DNA from: Actinomycetes bacterium
GTDB taxonomy: Bacteria; Actinomycetota; CALGFH01
DNA length: 7,729 bases
Reading direction: 5' to 3'
NCBI GenBank assembly: GCA_030152105.1
Contig: JASLIH010000132.1
Span: forward strand, 1 to 7,729
A model generated the notes under the pieces. It did no database searches and was not told the origin of the DNA. It saw only the letters and a program-made list of their open reading frames with translations. Below, one piece after another: positions 1-5,842 of this stretch. Position 1 is the first letter of the stretch, and each line of letters opens with the position of its first letter. A program made the translations under genes and the position numbers.

Positions 1-1
1 C

Positions 2-172
2 AACGGCCCCCACCCGGTCACCCCCTGCGGGGCCTGCCGGCAGGTCCTGCGCGAGTTCCCCGAGGGCGTCGACCTGGAGGTCCTGTGCGCCGGCGAGACC
101 GGCGACCAGCTGCTCACCACCACCCTGGGGGCGCTGCTCCCCGACAGCTTCGGGCCGGACGACCTCGCATGA
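2..172 (+). CDS. cdd: Cytidine deaminase, C-terminal part (5' end outside window)
   Basis: The last 56 codons of a zinc-dependent cytidine deaminase, which hydrolyses cytidine or deoxycytidine to uridine or deoxyuridine plus ammonia in pyrimidine salvage (cytosol). The frame enters from the left edge at base 2. The visible segment carries the PCGACRQVL motif, whose two cysteines (PCxxC) are zinc ligands in this family, followed by REF and a terminal LLPDSFGPDDL stretch typical of the small homotetrameric CDAs. The third zinc ligand and the catalytic glutamate (H/C-A-E motif) lie upstream and cannot be checked. The TGA stop (170-172) overlaps the era ATG (169-171) in an ATGA arrangement, so the two are probably translationally coupled. 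The family call is strong; only the start is missing. Confidence 0.93.
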   Translation, partial: NGPHPVTPCGACRQVLREFPEGVDLEVLCAGETGDQLLTTTLGALLPDSFGPDDLA

Positions 173-1050
173 GGTCGGGGCTGGTGGCGCTGGTCGGGCG
201 GCCCAACGTGGGCAAGTCCACCCTGCTCAACGCCCTGCTCGGCCAGAAGCTGGCGATCGTCTCGGACAAGCCCCAGACCACCCGCTCGGCCGTCCGGGGG
301 GTGCTGCACCGGCCCGAGGGCCAGATCGTGCTGGTCGACACCCCCGGCCTCCACAAGCCCCGCACCCTCCTCGGCCAGCGGCTCAACGACCTCGTCAGAG
401 GAACCCTCTCCGAGGTCGACCTGGTTTTGCAGCTGGTCGACGCCGCCGCCGGGGTCGGCGCCGGCGACCGCTTCCTGGCCGCCGAGCTGGCCAAGGTGCC
501 AACGCCCAAGCTGGGCGTGGTCAACAAGATGGACGCCGCCTCCCGGGCCAAGATGGCCGCCGCCCTCCAGGCGACCGCCGACCTGGCCGACTTCGCCGAG
601 GTCGTGCCGGTGTCGGCCCGCGACGGCACCCAGCTCGACCTGCTGGTCGAGCTGATCCTGGGCCACCTCCCCGAGGGCCGGCCGCTGTACCCCGAGGGCC
701 ACACCAGCGACGAACCCGAGCAGCACCTGGTGGCCGAGCTGATCCGCGAGAAGGCCCTGGCCGTGGTCCGCGACGAGCTGCCCCACTCGGTGGCCGTGCT
801 GGTCGAGGAGATGGGCCCCGACCCCGAGCGTGAGGACCTGCTGGTCATCCGGGCGTTCCTGTTCGTGGAGCGGGCCAGCCAGAAGCCGATCGTGGTCGGC
901 AAGGGCGGGTCGGTGCTGCGCGACATCGGCACCAGGGCCAGGGCCGAGCTCGAGGCCCTGTTCGGCACCCAGGTCTACCTCGACCTGAGGGTGAAGGTTG
1001 CCAAGGAGTGGCAGCGCGACCCCCGCCAGCTGTCCCGCCTCGGCTTCTGA
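169..1050 (+). CDS. era: GTPase Era, ribosome assembly factor
   Basis: A 293-residue Era GTPase, the usual family length. Era binds the 3' end of 16S rRNA and acts in 30S maturation at the ribosome or inner membrane face. G motifs are in order: G1 GRPNVGKS (residues 10-17), the G2-region KPQTTR (34-39), G3 DTPG (57-60), G4 NKMD (119-122) and G5 SAR (149-151). A C-terminal KH domain contains the GKGG loop (244-247) and ends with the typical KEWQRDPRQLSRLGF tail. The frame stays open upstream to base 85, but I chose ATG 169 because family alignment starts with a few residues before the LVALVGRPNVGKS strand, and because it overlaps the cdd stop (ATGA). There is no strong Shine-Dalgarno before 169, which fits coupling to cdd. 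In many actinobacteria recO follows era; here an SDR gene does. Confidence 0.97.
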   Translation: MRSGLVALVGRPNVGKSTLLNALLGQKLAIVSDKPQTTRSAVRGVLHRPEGQIVLVDTPGLHKPRTLLGQRLNDLVRGTLSEVDLVLQLVDAAAGVGAGDRFLAAELAKVPTPKLGVVNKMDAASRAKMAAALQATADLADFAEVVPVSARDGTQLDLLVELILGHLPEGRPLYPEGHTSDEPEQHLVAELIREKALAVVRDELPHSVAVLVEEMGPDPEREDLLVIRAFLFVERASQKPIVVGKGGSVLRDIGTRARAELEALFGTQVYLDLRVKVAKEWQRDPRQLSRLGF

Positions 1051-1053
1051 CCG

Positions 1054-1063
1054 GAGAGAGGAG
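1054..1063 (+). promoter_or_regulatory. Ribosome binding site of the SDR gene
   Basis: A purine-rich GAGAGAGGAG stretch lies in the 20-nt gap after the era stop, ending 7 nt before ATG 1071. It decides the start: the frame is open from base 1008 inside era, but only ATG 1071 has this ribosome binding site and puts the first beta strand of the Rossmann fold at the N-terminus. ATG 1080, three codons on, is a weaker alternative. Confidence 0.7.
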
Positions 1064-1070
1064 CGCGGCG

Positions 1071-2051
1071 ATGCGGGTGATGGTGCTGGGCGGGACCCGG
1101 TTCATCGGGGCCGCCGTGGTCGAGGAGCTGCACGCCAACGGGCACGAGCTGCTGGTCGTCCACCGCGGCGAGCACGAGCCGGCCGACCTGCCCGAGGTCG
1201 ACCACCTGCACGCCCAGCGCCAGGACCTGCCGCAGCTGCGCGGCCCGGTCGACGACTTCGGCCCCGAGGCGGTGGTCGACAACTGCGCCTACTCGGCCGC
1301 CGACGCCGAGACCGCCCTTGCCGCCGTCGGCGACGACGTGCGCCTGCTGGTGGTGTCCAGCATGGACGTGTACCGGGCGTTCGGGGCGGTGCTGGCCGGG
1401 ACCGAGACCGACCCGGTGCCCGTGGACGAGACCTCCCCGGTCCGCCCCGAGCGCTACCCCTACCGGGGCCGGCCCCACCCCTCGGCCGACGCCGGCACCT
1501 ACGAGAAGCTGGATGTCGAGGCCGCCTACCTGGCCAGGGAGGCGACGGTGTGCCGGCTCCCGATGGTCTACGGCGAACGTGACCACCAGCGCCGGGAGGA
1601 GCCGGTCCTGCGCCGGGTCCGGGCCGGCCGCGAGCGCATCCCGGCCGGGTCGGGCGGCTGGCTGTGGACCCGCGGGTACGTCCGCGACGTGGCCGCCGGC
1701 ATCCGCCTGGCCCTGGAGTCGGACGCGACCGTGGCCGAGGTCCTCAACCTGGGCGAGGCCCGGACCTGGTCGATGGGCCTGTGGGCCAGGCACGTGCTGG
1801 AGGCGGCCGGCTCCGAGGCCGAGCTGGCCCGGGTGCCCGACGTGCTGCTGCCCGACGACCTCAAGGCGCTGGGGACCATCCCCCAGCACCTCCTGGTCGA
1901 CTCCAGCAAGGCCCGTGACCTGCTCGGCTGGACCGAGACCGACCCGCACGAGGCGGTGCACCGCTCGGTCGCCTGGCACCTGGCCAACCCGCCAGAGGAC
2001 GCGGACGCCGACTTCAGCGCCGACGACCGCGCCCTGGCGGCGGCCGGGTAG
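1071..2051 (+). CDS. Atypical SDR, NAD-dependent epimerase/dehydratase family protein
   Basis: A 326-residue Rossmann-fold protein of the NAD-dependent epimerase/dehydratase superfamily. The N-terminus is MRVMVLGGTRFIG, with the glycine-rich dinucleotide loop at residues 7-13. SSMDVYR (96-102) lies on the strand where SDRs carry the catalytic Ser. RLPMVYGERDHQ (162-173) and WTRGYVRDVAAGI (199-211) match the substrate-side motifs of extended SDRs. The canonical YxxxK is absent: the best-placed tyrosine, Y144, is followed by EKLD, so Asp148 sits where Lys is expected, and no other Tyr in the protein has Lys at +4. I recall this subgroup (SS-DVYR ... YEK ... WTRGYV-DVA) as 'atypical' SDRs in actinobacteria; the substrate is unknown. 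It may be a nucleotide-sugar or isomer-processing enzyme, or a non-catalytic NAD(P) binder. It follows era by 20 nt and is probably cotranscribed. Its TAG directly abuts the stop of the opposing gene. Confidence 0.85.
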   Translation: MRVMVLGGTRFIGAAVVEELHANGHELLVVHRGEHEPADLPEVDHLHAQRQDLPQLRGPVDDFGPEAVVDNCAYSAADAETALAAVGDDVRLLVVSSMDVYRAFGAVLAGTETDPVPVDETSPVRPERYPYRGRPHPSADAGTYEKLDVEAAYLAREATVCRLPMVYGERDHQRREEPVLRRVRAGRERIPAGSGGWLWTRGYVRDVAAGIRLALESDATVAEVLNLGEARTWSMGLWARHVLEAAGSEAELARVPDVLLPDDLKALGTIPQHLLVDSSKARDLLGWTETDPHEAVHRSVAWHLANPPEDADADFSADDRALAAAG

Positions 2052-2065
2052 TCAGCCGGCCACCG
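2038..2065. terminator. Hairpin across abutting convergent stop codons, possible bidirectional terminator
   Basis: The arms at 2038-2047 and 2056-2065 pair over 10 positions around an 8-nt loop (2048-2055) that contains parts of both stop codons. The core GGCCGG/CCGGCC (2042-2047 with 2056-2061) is perfect. One C-A mismatch (2041/2062) becomes a G-U wobble in the minus-strand transcript, so the stem is complete in that direction. There is no T tract on either side. Actinobacterial terminators often lack one, but short GC palindromes are also common by chance in DNA of this composition. Position, not strength, is the main support. Confidence 0.35.
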
Positions 2066-2444
2066 GCTCCTCGGTCCGCGTGAACCAGCCCGAGCGCCAC
2101 GCCGGGGGCTCGAACGGCTCGGCGTAGTAGCGGGTCTCGCGCCACATCTTGCCGTCGCGGAACTCGACCCGGGAGACGCCGTAGAAGACCGTGCCGTCGG
2201 CGTAGTGGATGACGCTCTCGGCGAACCAGATGTCCCCGCTGCCGGTCACGCGGCGCAGCTCGATCCTGGGCGCCGCGCCCCCCGGGAAGTGCTCCTGGAG
2301 CTTGCGGAGGCCGTCACGGTCCATCCGCTCGCCCGACTGGGGGAACTCGAGGAGGTAGTCCTCGTGCCGCTCCTTGTACTCCACCGCCGGGTCCATGGCC
2401 TCGCGCAGCCGGGTGAACAGCGCTCGCACCTCGTGCTCCTGCAT
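2052..2444 (-). CDS. NTF2-like / SnoaL-like small protein
   Basis: A 130-residue protein of the NTF2-like (SnoaL-like) alpha+beta cone-fold superfamily. The N-terminal helix region (residues 1-30, EVRALFTRLREAMDPAVEY) leads to a segment ending in HFPGGAAPRIELRRVTGSGD, then three beta strands: WFAESVIHYADG (73-84), VFYGVSRVEFRDGKM (86-100) and WRETRYYAEPFEPPAWR (101-117). The pattern 'V-EFRDGK--RE-RYYAEPF--P-WR' is typical of the 'nuclear transport factor 2 family protein' or ketosteroid isomerase-like group. Members may be isomerases, cyclases or ligand-binding proteins; nothing here fixes a reaction. There is no signal peptide or membrane segment. The frame is open upstream to 2726, but ATG 2444 is preceded by a near-perfect Shine-Dalgarno, and the upstream extension is low-complexity shadow sequence inside the regulator gene. 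It is convergent with the SDR gene (no intervening base) and divergent from the SARP regulator. Confidence 0.85.
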   Translation of the reverse strand: MQEHEVRALFTRLREAMDPAVEYKERHEDYLLEFPQSGERMDRDGLRKLQEHFPGGAAPRIELRRVTGSGDIWFAESVIHYADGTVFYGVSRVEFRDGKMWRETRYYAEPFEPPAWRSGWFTRTEEPVAG

Positions 2445-2449
2445 GGTGT

Positions 2450-2456
2450 CCTCCTT
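2450..2456 (-). promoter_or_regulatory. Strong Shine-Dalgarno of the NTF2-like gene
   Basis: The minus strand reads AAGGAGG, with 5 nt between it and the ATG ending at 2444. It is the best ribosome binding site in the window and fixes the start of the NTF2-like protein. Confidence 0.85.
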
Positions 2457-2460
2457 GGTC

Positions 2461-2509
2461 GCTGACAGGTGCTGATGCCACGATGGGCCGGCAGGCTGAC
2501 GTGGCGCTG
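2461..2509 (+). repeat. Imperfect direct repeat, possible operator
   Basis: GCTGACAGGTGCTG (2461-2474) and GCTGACGTGGCGCTG (2495-2509) share GCTGAC and a GCTG end; start-to-start distance is 34 bp. SARP-family winged helices are known to bind short direct repeats spaced by about one helical turn, so this could be a self-binding site. The spacing is close to, but not an exact multiple of, 11 bp, and similarity this short is weak evidence. Confidence 0.25.
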
Positions 2510-2544
2510 TGGATCGGCTGTGGGAAGGAGCTGGCGGGACGGCG

Positions 2545-5500
2545 ATGGAGTTCGCGATCCTGGGGCCGCTGGAGGTCCGCGACGGGCCGGCGCCGGTGCG
2601 GGTGCCGGGGGCCAAGGAGCGGGCCCTGCTGGCCGACCTGCTGGTCAACGCCGGGCGGGTCGTGCCGGCGGACCGCCTGGTCGAGGACCTGTGGGGCGAC
2701 GACCCGCCGGGGAACCCGGCCAACACCCTCCAGGGCCGGGTGTCGGCCCTGCGCCGGGCCCTTGGCCCGGCCGGCGGAGCGCTGGTGACCCGGCCCCCCG
2801 GCTATCTGCTGGAGGCCGGCCCCGAGCAGGTCGACGCCGGCCGGTTCGAGCGCCTGGTCGCCGAGGCCACGGCGGCCCCGGCCGGCGAGGGGCCGCGGGC
2901 GGCCAGGCAGCTGGAGGAGGCGCTCGGGCTGTGGCGCGGCCCGGCTCTGGCCGAGTTCGCCGACCAGCCGTGGGCCCAGGCCGAGGCCGCCCGGCTGGAG
3001 GAGCTGCGCCTGGCCGCCACCGAGGCCCTGGTGGAGCTGCGCCTGGCCGCCGGCGGGCACGCCGGGCTGGTGGGGGAGCTGGAGGGGCTGGTGGCGGCCC
3101 ATCCGACCCGCGAACGGCTGCGGGGCCAGCTGATGGTCGCCCTGTACCGGTCGGGCCGCCAGGCCGACGCCCTTGGCGCCTACCAGCAGGCCCGCGAGGT
3201 GCTGGCCGAGGAGCTGGGGATCGACCCGTCACCGGAGCTGCAGCGGCTCCACCACCAGATCCTGCTCCAGGACCCGGCCCTGGAGGCGGCGGTCCCGGAT
3301 CGGGCCCTGCCCCGGCACAACCTGCCCGAGCGGCTGACCAGCCTGGTCGGGCGGGAGGGGGAGCTGCGGGAGGTGGCCAAGCTGGTCGAGGAGCACCGGC
3401 TGGTCACCGTCACCGGGCCGGGCGGGGCCGGCAAGACCAGCCTGGCCGTGGCCCTGGCCGAGCGGCTGGCGGCCGGCTATCCGGACGGGGTGTGGCTGGT
3501 CGAGCTGGCCGCCCTCCGGGAACCGGCCCTGCTGGGCGAGGCCGTGGCCGCCGTCCTGGGGCTCGACGAGGCCGCCGGGACGGGCACCCCGACCCCGTCC
3601 CGGGCCGAGCGGCTGGCCAGCTTTGTCCCCGACAAGGCGATGCTGCTGGTCCTGGACAACTGCGAGCACCTGGTCGAGGCGTGCGCCGGGCTGGCCCGGC
3701 GGCTGCTGGAGGCCGGGCCCCGGCTGCGGGTCCTGGCCACCAGTCGCGAGGTGCTGGGCGTGCCCGGGGAGGTGGTCTGGCCGATCCCACCCCTGGCCGT
3801 CCCCGCCGCCGCCGACGACACCGACGCCGGGACGGCCGAGGACGTCCGCCAGGCGACCGCTCCGGAGGCGCTGGCCGGCTTCGACGCCGTGCGGCTGTTC
3901 GTCGAGCGGGCGGCCAGCGCCGACCCCGGCTTCGTGCTGGATGCGGCCAGCGCCCCGGTGGTGGCCGAGCTGTGCCGGCGCCTGGACGGCCTGCCGCTGG
4001 CAATCGAGCTGGCCGCCGCCCGGACCCGGGCCCTGCCCCCGGCGGAGCTGGCGGCCCGCCTGGAGGACCGCTTCCGGCTGCTGGCCGGGGGCGCCCGGGC
4101 CCTCGACCCACGCCAGCAGACCCTGCGGGCGACCGTCGACTGGAGCTGGGACCTGCTCGAGGAGCGGGACCGGCGCCTCCTGCGGCGGCTGTCGGTGTTC
4201 TCGGGCGGCTGGACGGTCGCGGCCGCCGAGGCGGTGTGCGGCGGCGACGGGCTGGAGGCGGCCGAGATCCTGGACGGGTTGTTCCGGCTGGTCGACCGGT
4301 CCCTGATCGTCAGGGGGACCACCCCGGCGGTCCCCCTGACCCCCCCGGTCGTGGCCGCCGGCGGTAACCCGGCCCGGTTCACGATGCTGGAGACGCTGCG
4401 GGCCTATGGGGCCGAGCGGCTGGCCGAGGCCGGCGAGTCCGGGACGCTGGCCGCCCGCCACACCGCCTGGTGCCTTCAGCTGGCCGAGCAGGCCGCCACC
4501 CACCGCACGGCCCGGCCCTGGCTGCGGCGGGTCGCCGCCGACTACGACAACCTGCGGGCGGCGCTCGACCGGACGGTGGCCGGCCGCGACGTGGAGACCG
4601 CCCTGCGCCTGGCCGCCGCCCTGGCCTGGTTCTGGTGGACGACCCGCACCATCGAGGGCCGCCAGCGCATGGCCGGTGTGCTCGCCTTGGCCGACGGGCA
4701 GCCGCCGACCCCCCACCTGGCCAGGGCGCTCCAGGCGTCGGCGATGCTGCAGGTGTCGCTCACCCCGACAGCGGCGACCGTGGACGCGGCCCGGCGCAGC
4801 CAGGAGCTGCTGGAACGGTTCGGGGACTGGCCGGGGGCGGCGTTCTCCAAGCTCCTGCTGGCCTACGCCGAGCTCCAGCGGCGCGGTCCCGGCGAGGCCA
4901 TCGCCCGCCTGGCCGACGAGGCCTACACCACCTTCCGGGAGTTCGGCGACCACTGGGGCGAGGCCTACGCCGAGCGGGCCCGGTTCGCGTTCGAGGCCTA
5001 CTACCGCGGGGTGCCCGAACGGGCCGAGGAGCTGGGCCAGCGGGCGGTGGAGCGGTTCCAGGAGCTCGACGACCCCTGGGGGCTGGCCCAGGCCCAGTTC
5101 AGCCTGGGGGAGTTCGCCAAGGCCCGCGGCGACCTCGCCCGAGCCGAGGCCGCCTACGAGGCCGCGCTGACCGCCGGGCGCGACGCCGGGCCCTTATGGG
5201 TGGTGCTGGCCTCGCTCGCCGGGCTCGGCGGCCTGGTCGCGCTCCGGGGCGACGACGCCCGGGCGGCCGTCCTGCACGCCGAGGTGACCGATCTCATCCG
5301 CCGGACGGGCGAGTACCGCGGGTTCGGCCACCTCTACAACGAGCTGGGCGGCGTCGCCCGCGTCCGCGGCGACCTCGAACGGGCCCGCCAGCTGCACCAG
5401 GAGGCCCTGGCCATCCTCCGCGACGTGATCGGCTGGAGCGTGCCCCACACCCTCGCCCAGCTCGCCTGCGCCGAGGCCCGCCTGGGCGAGCTCGACGCCG

Positions 5501-5820
5501 CCACGACGCACCTCCAGGAGGCGGCCGGCCTGCTCCTGGCCGGTCCCCAGCCCGGGACGGCGGCGTCGGTGCTGGGCGGCGCGGCCCTGGTCGCCATCGG
5601 CCGCGGCCAGGCCGAGCAGGCGGCGCGGCTGCTGGCCAGCGTCGAGGCGATCCGCGAACGCACCGGCATTGCCGCGATCGGCGCCGAACAGCACGAGGCC
5701 GGCCTGGCCGCCGACGCCGTCAGGGCCGCGCTCGACCCGGACGCCCTGGCCGCCGCCCAGGCCGCCGGGCGCGCCCTGGCCACCGACGACGCCCTGCGGG
5801 AAGTGATTGCCAGCGCGTGA
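2545..5820 (+). CDS. SARP/AfsR-type regulator: winged helix + BTAD + NB-ARC ATPase + TPR-like C-terminus
   Basis: A 1091-residue cytosolic transcription regulator of the AfsR/SARP type. Residues 1-90 are an OmpR-like winged helix (MEFAILGPLEV ... GAKERALLADLL ... LVEDLWGDDPP ... GYLLE). Residues 95-245 are the bacterial transcriptional activation domain, ending EELGIDPSPELQRLHHQIL. Residues 260-545 are a STAND/NB-ARC ATPase: LTSLVGRE, Walker A GPGGAGKTS (291-299), Walker B LLVLDNCEH (367-375), sensor LATSRE (397-402), GLPLAIELAAAR (482-493) and QQTLRATVDWSWDLL (524-538). About 650-1091 is alpha-helical TPR-like repeat, probably the signal sensor. There is no C-terminal LuxR helix-turn-helix. 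Typically ligand plus ATP drives oligomerisation and DNA binding. ATG 2545 is chosen by family alignment; in-frame GTG 2509 is possible. Residues 589-608 form an apparent extra Pro/Ala/Val linker encoded by a perfect inverted repeat. L884 is a TTA codon. The trehalase-like gene follows by 22 nt. Target genes are unknown. Confidence 0.92.
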   Translation: MEFAILGPLEVRDGPAPVRVPGAKERALLADLLVNAGRVVPADRLVEDLWGDDPPGNPANTLQGRVSALRRALGPAGGALVTRPPGYLLEAGPEQVDAGRFERLVAEATAAPAGEGPRAARQLEEALGLWRGPALAEFADQPWAQAEAARLEELRLAATEALVELRLAAGGHAGLVGELEGLVAAHPTRERLRGQLMVALYRSGRQADALGAYQQAREVLAEELGIDPSPELQRLHHQILLQDPALEAAVPDRALPRHNLPERLTSLVGREGELREVAKLVEEHRLVTVTGPGGAGKTSLAVALAERLAAGYPDGVWLVELAALREPALLGEAVAAVLGLDEAAGTGTPTPSRAERLASFVPDKAMLLVLDNCEHLVEACAGLARRLLEAGPRLRVLATSREVLGVPGEVVWPIPPLAVPAAADDTDAGTAEDVRQATAPEALAGFDAVRLFVERAASADPGFVLDAASAPVVAELCRRLDGLPLAIELAAARTRALPPAELAARLEDRFRLLAGGARALDPRQQTLRATVDWSWDLLEERDRRLLRRLSVFSGGWTVAAAEAVCGGDGLEAAEILDGLFRLVDRSLIVRGTTPAVPLTPPVVAAGGNPARFTMLETLRAYGAERLAEAGESGTLAARHTAWCLQLAEQAATHRTARPWLRRVAADYDNLRAALDRTVAGRDVETALRLAAALAWFWWTTRTIEGRQRMAGVLALADGQPPTPHLARALQASAMLQVSLTPTAATVDAARRSQELLERFGDWPGAAFSKLLLAYAELQRRGPGEAIARLADEAYTTFREFGDHWGEAYAERARFAFEAYYRGVPERAEELGQRAVERFQELDDPWGLAQAQFSLGEFAKARGDLARAEAAYEAALTAGRDAGPLWVVLASLAGLGGLVALRGDDARAAVLHAEVTDLIRRTGEYRGFGHLYNELGGVARVRGDLERARQLHQEALAILRDVIGWSVPHTLAQLACAEARLGELDAATTHLQEAAGLLLAGPQPGTAASVLGGAALVAIGRGQAEQAARLLASVEAIRERTGIAAIGAEQHEAGLAADAVRAALDPDALAAAQAAGRALATDDALREVIASA
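4309..4340. repeat. Perfect 12-bp inverted repeat inside the regulator gene
   Basis: GTCAGGGGGACC (4309-4320) and its exact reverse complement GGTCCCCCTGAC (4329-4340) are separated by the 8-nt spacer ACCCCGGC. It is in frame within the regulator, encoding roughly residues 589-599 in the linker between the NB-ARC winged-helix part and the strand RFTMLETLRAYG. A C run (4341-4346) follows. In RNA this is a very stable stem-loop in mid-message. It could be a coding-region remnant of a small palindromic element, a translational pause, or chance in GC-rich DNA. Confidence 0.8.
5194..5196 (+). other. Rare TTA leucine codon in the regulator
   Basis: Leu884 of the SARP regulator is encoded by TTA (GGG-CCC-TTA-TGG). 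It is the only in-frame TTA I found in the window; nearly all other leucines are CTG or CTC. In Streptomyces TTA codons depend on the bldA tRNA and cluster in regulators of development and antibiotic production. Whether this organism has such a control is not known. Confidence 0.6.
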
Positions 5821-5823
5821 GCC

Positions 5824-5830
5824 GGGGGAG
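5824..5830 (+). promoter_or_regulatory. Candidate ribosome binding site of the GH15 gene
   Basis: GGGGGAG lies in the 22-nt gap after the regulator stop, 12 nt before ATG 5843. That spacing is long, so initiation may be helped by ribosomes finishing the regulator. The frame is open from TTG 5807, which would overlap the regulator end by 14 nt, but that start has no visible Shine-Dalgarno. Confidence 0.45.
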
Positions 5831-5842
5831 ACCATAGACGGG

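Larger units (their letters stand above)
2445..2544. promoter_or_regulatory. Divergent intergenic region between NTF2-like gene and SARP regulator
   Basis: This 100-bp region must hold the 5' signals of both the minus-strand NTF2-like gene and the plus-strand regulator. It contains no TA dinucleotide, so no TANNNT -10 box exists on either strand; by eye the TA-free stretch runs from about 2380 to about 2800. Promoters must therefore be non-consensus, or lie elsewhere. For the regulator, AAGGAG (2525-2530) is 14 nt from ATG 2545, long for a Shine-Dalgarno. An imperfect direct repeat is also present. I infer, without proof, that this is the control region. Confidence 0.45.

Noticed and set aside
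85..168. N-terminal extension of Era
   Set aside because: The extra 28 residues are Arg/His/Pro-rich and lie in another frame over the end of cdd; family Era proteins start near MRSGLVALVGRPN.
975..1979. 334-residue minus-strand open frame opposite the SDR gene
   Set aside because: No domain motifs and no ribosome binding site; the plus-strand SDR has a Rossmann loop and a good Shine-Dalgarno.
2469..4367. 632-residue plus-strand open frame overlapping the SARP regulator
   Set aside because: Gly/Ala/Pro/Arg-rich low-complexity translation without family motifs; a frame shadow caused by high GC, while the regulator frame carries all domain motifs.
3229..4953. 574-residue minus-strand open frame opposite the regulator
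   Set aside because: Composition is biased (Gly, Gln, Pro, Arg) and no motif is recognisable. Long antisense frames are expected where stop codons are rare.
2545..5820. Reading the NB-ARC/STAND protein as an anti-phage defence sensor
   Set aside because: The N-terminus is a complete SARP DNA-binding and BTAD pair, not a toxic effector, and no defence genes are nearby; a transcription regulator is the simpler call.
4470..5837. 455-residue plus-strand frame over the TPR-like end of the regulator, which could suggest a second gene
   Set aside because: Arg/Gly/Pro/Ala-rich shadow; the regulator frame runs without a break through this region with helical repeat character.
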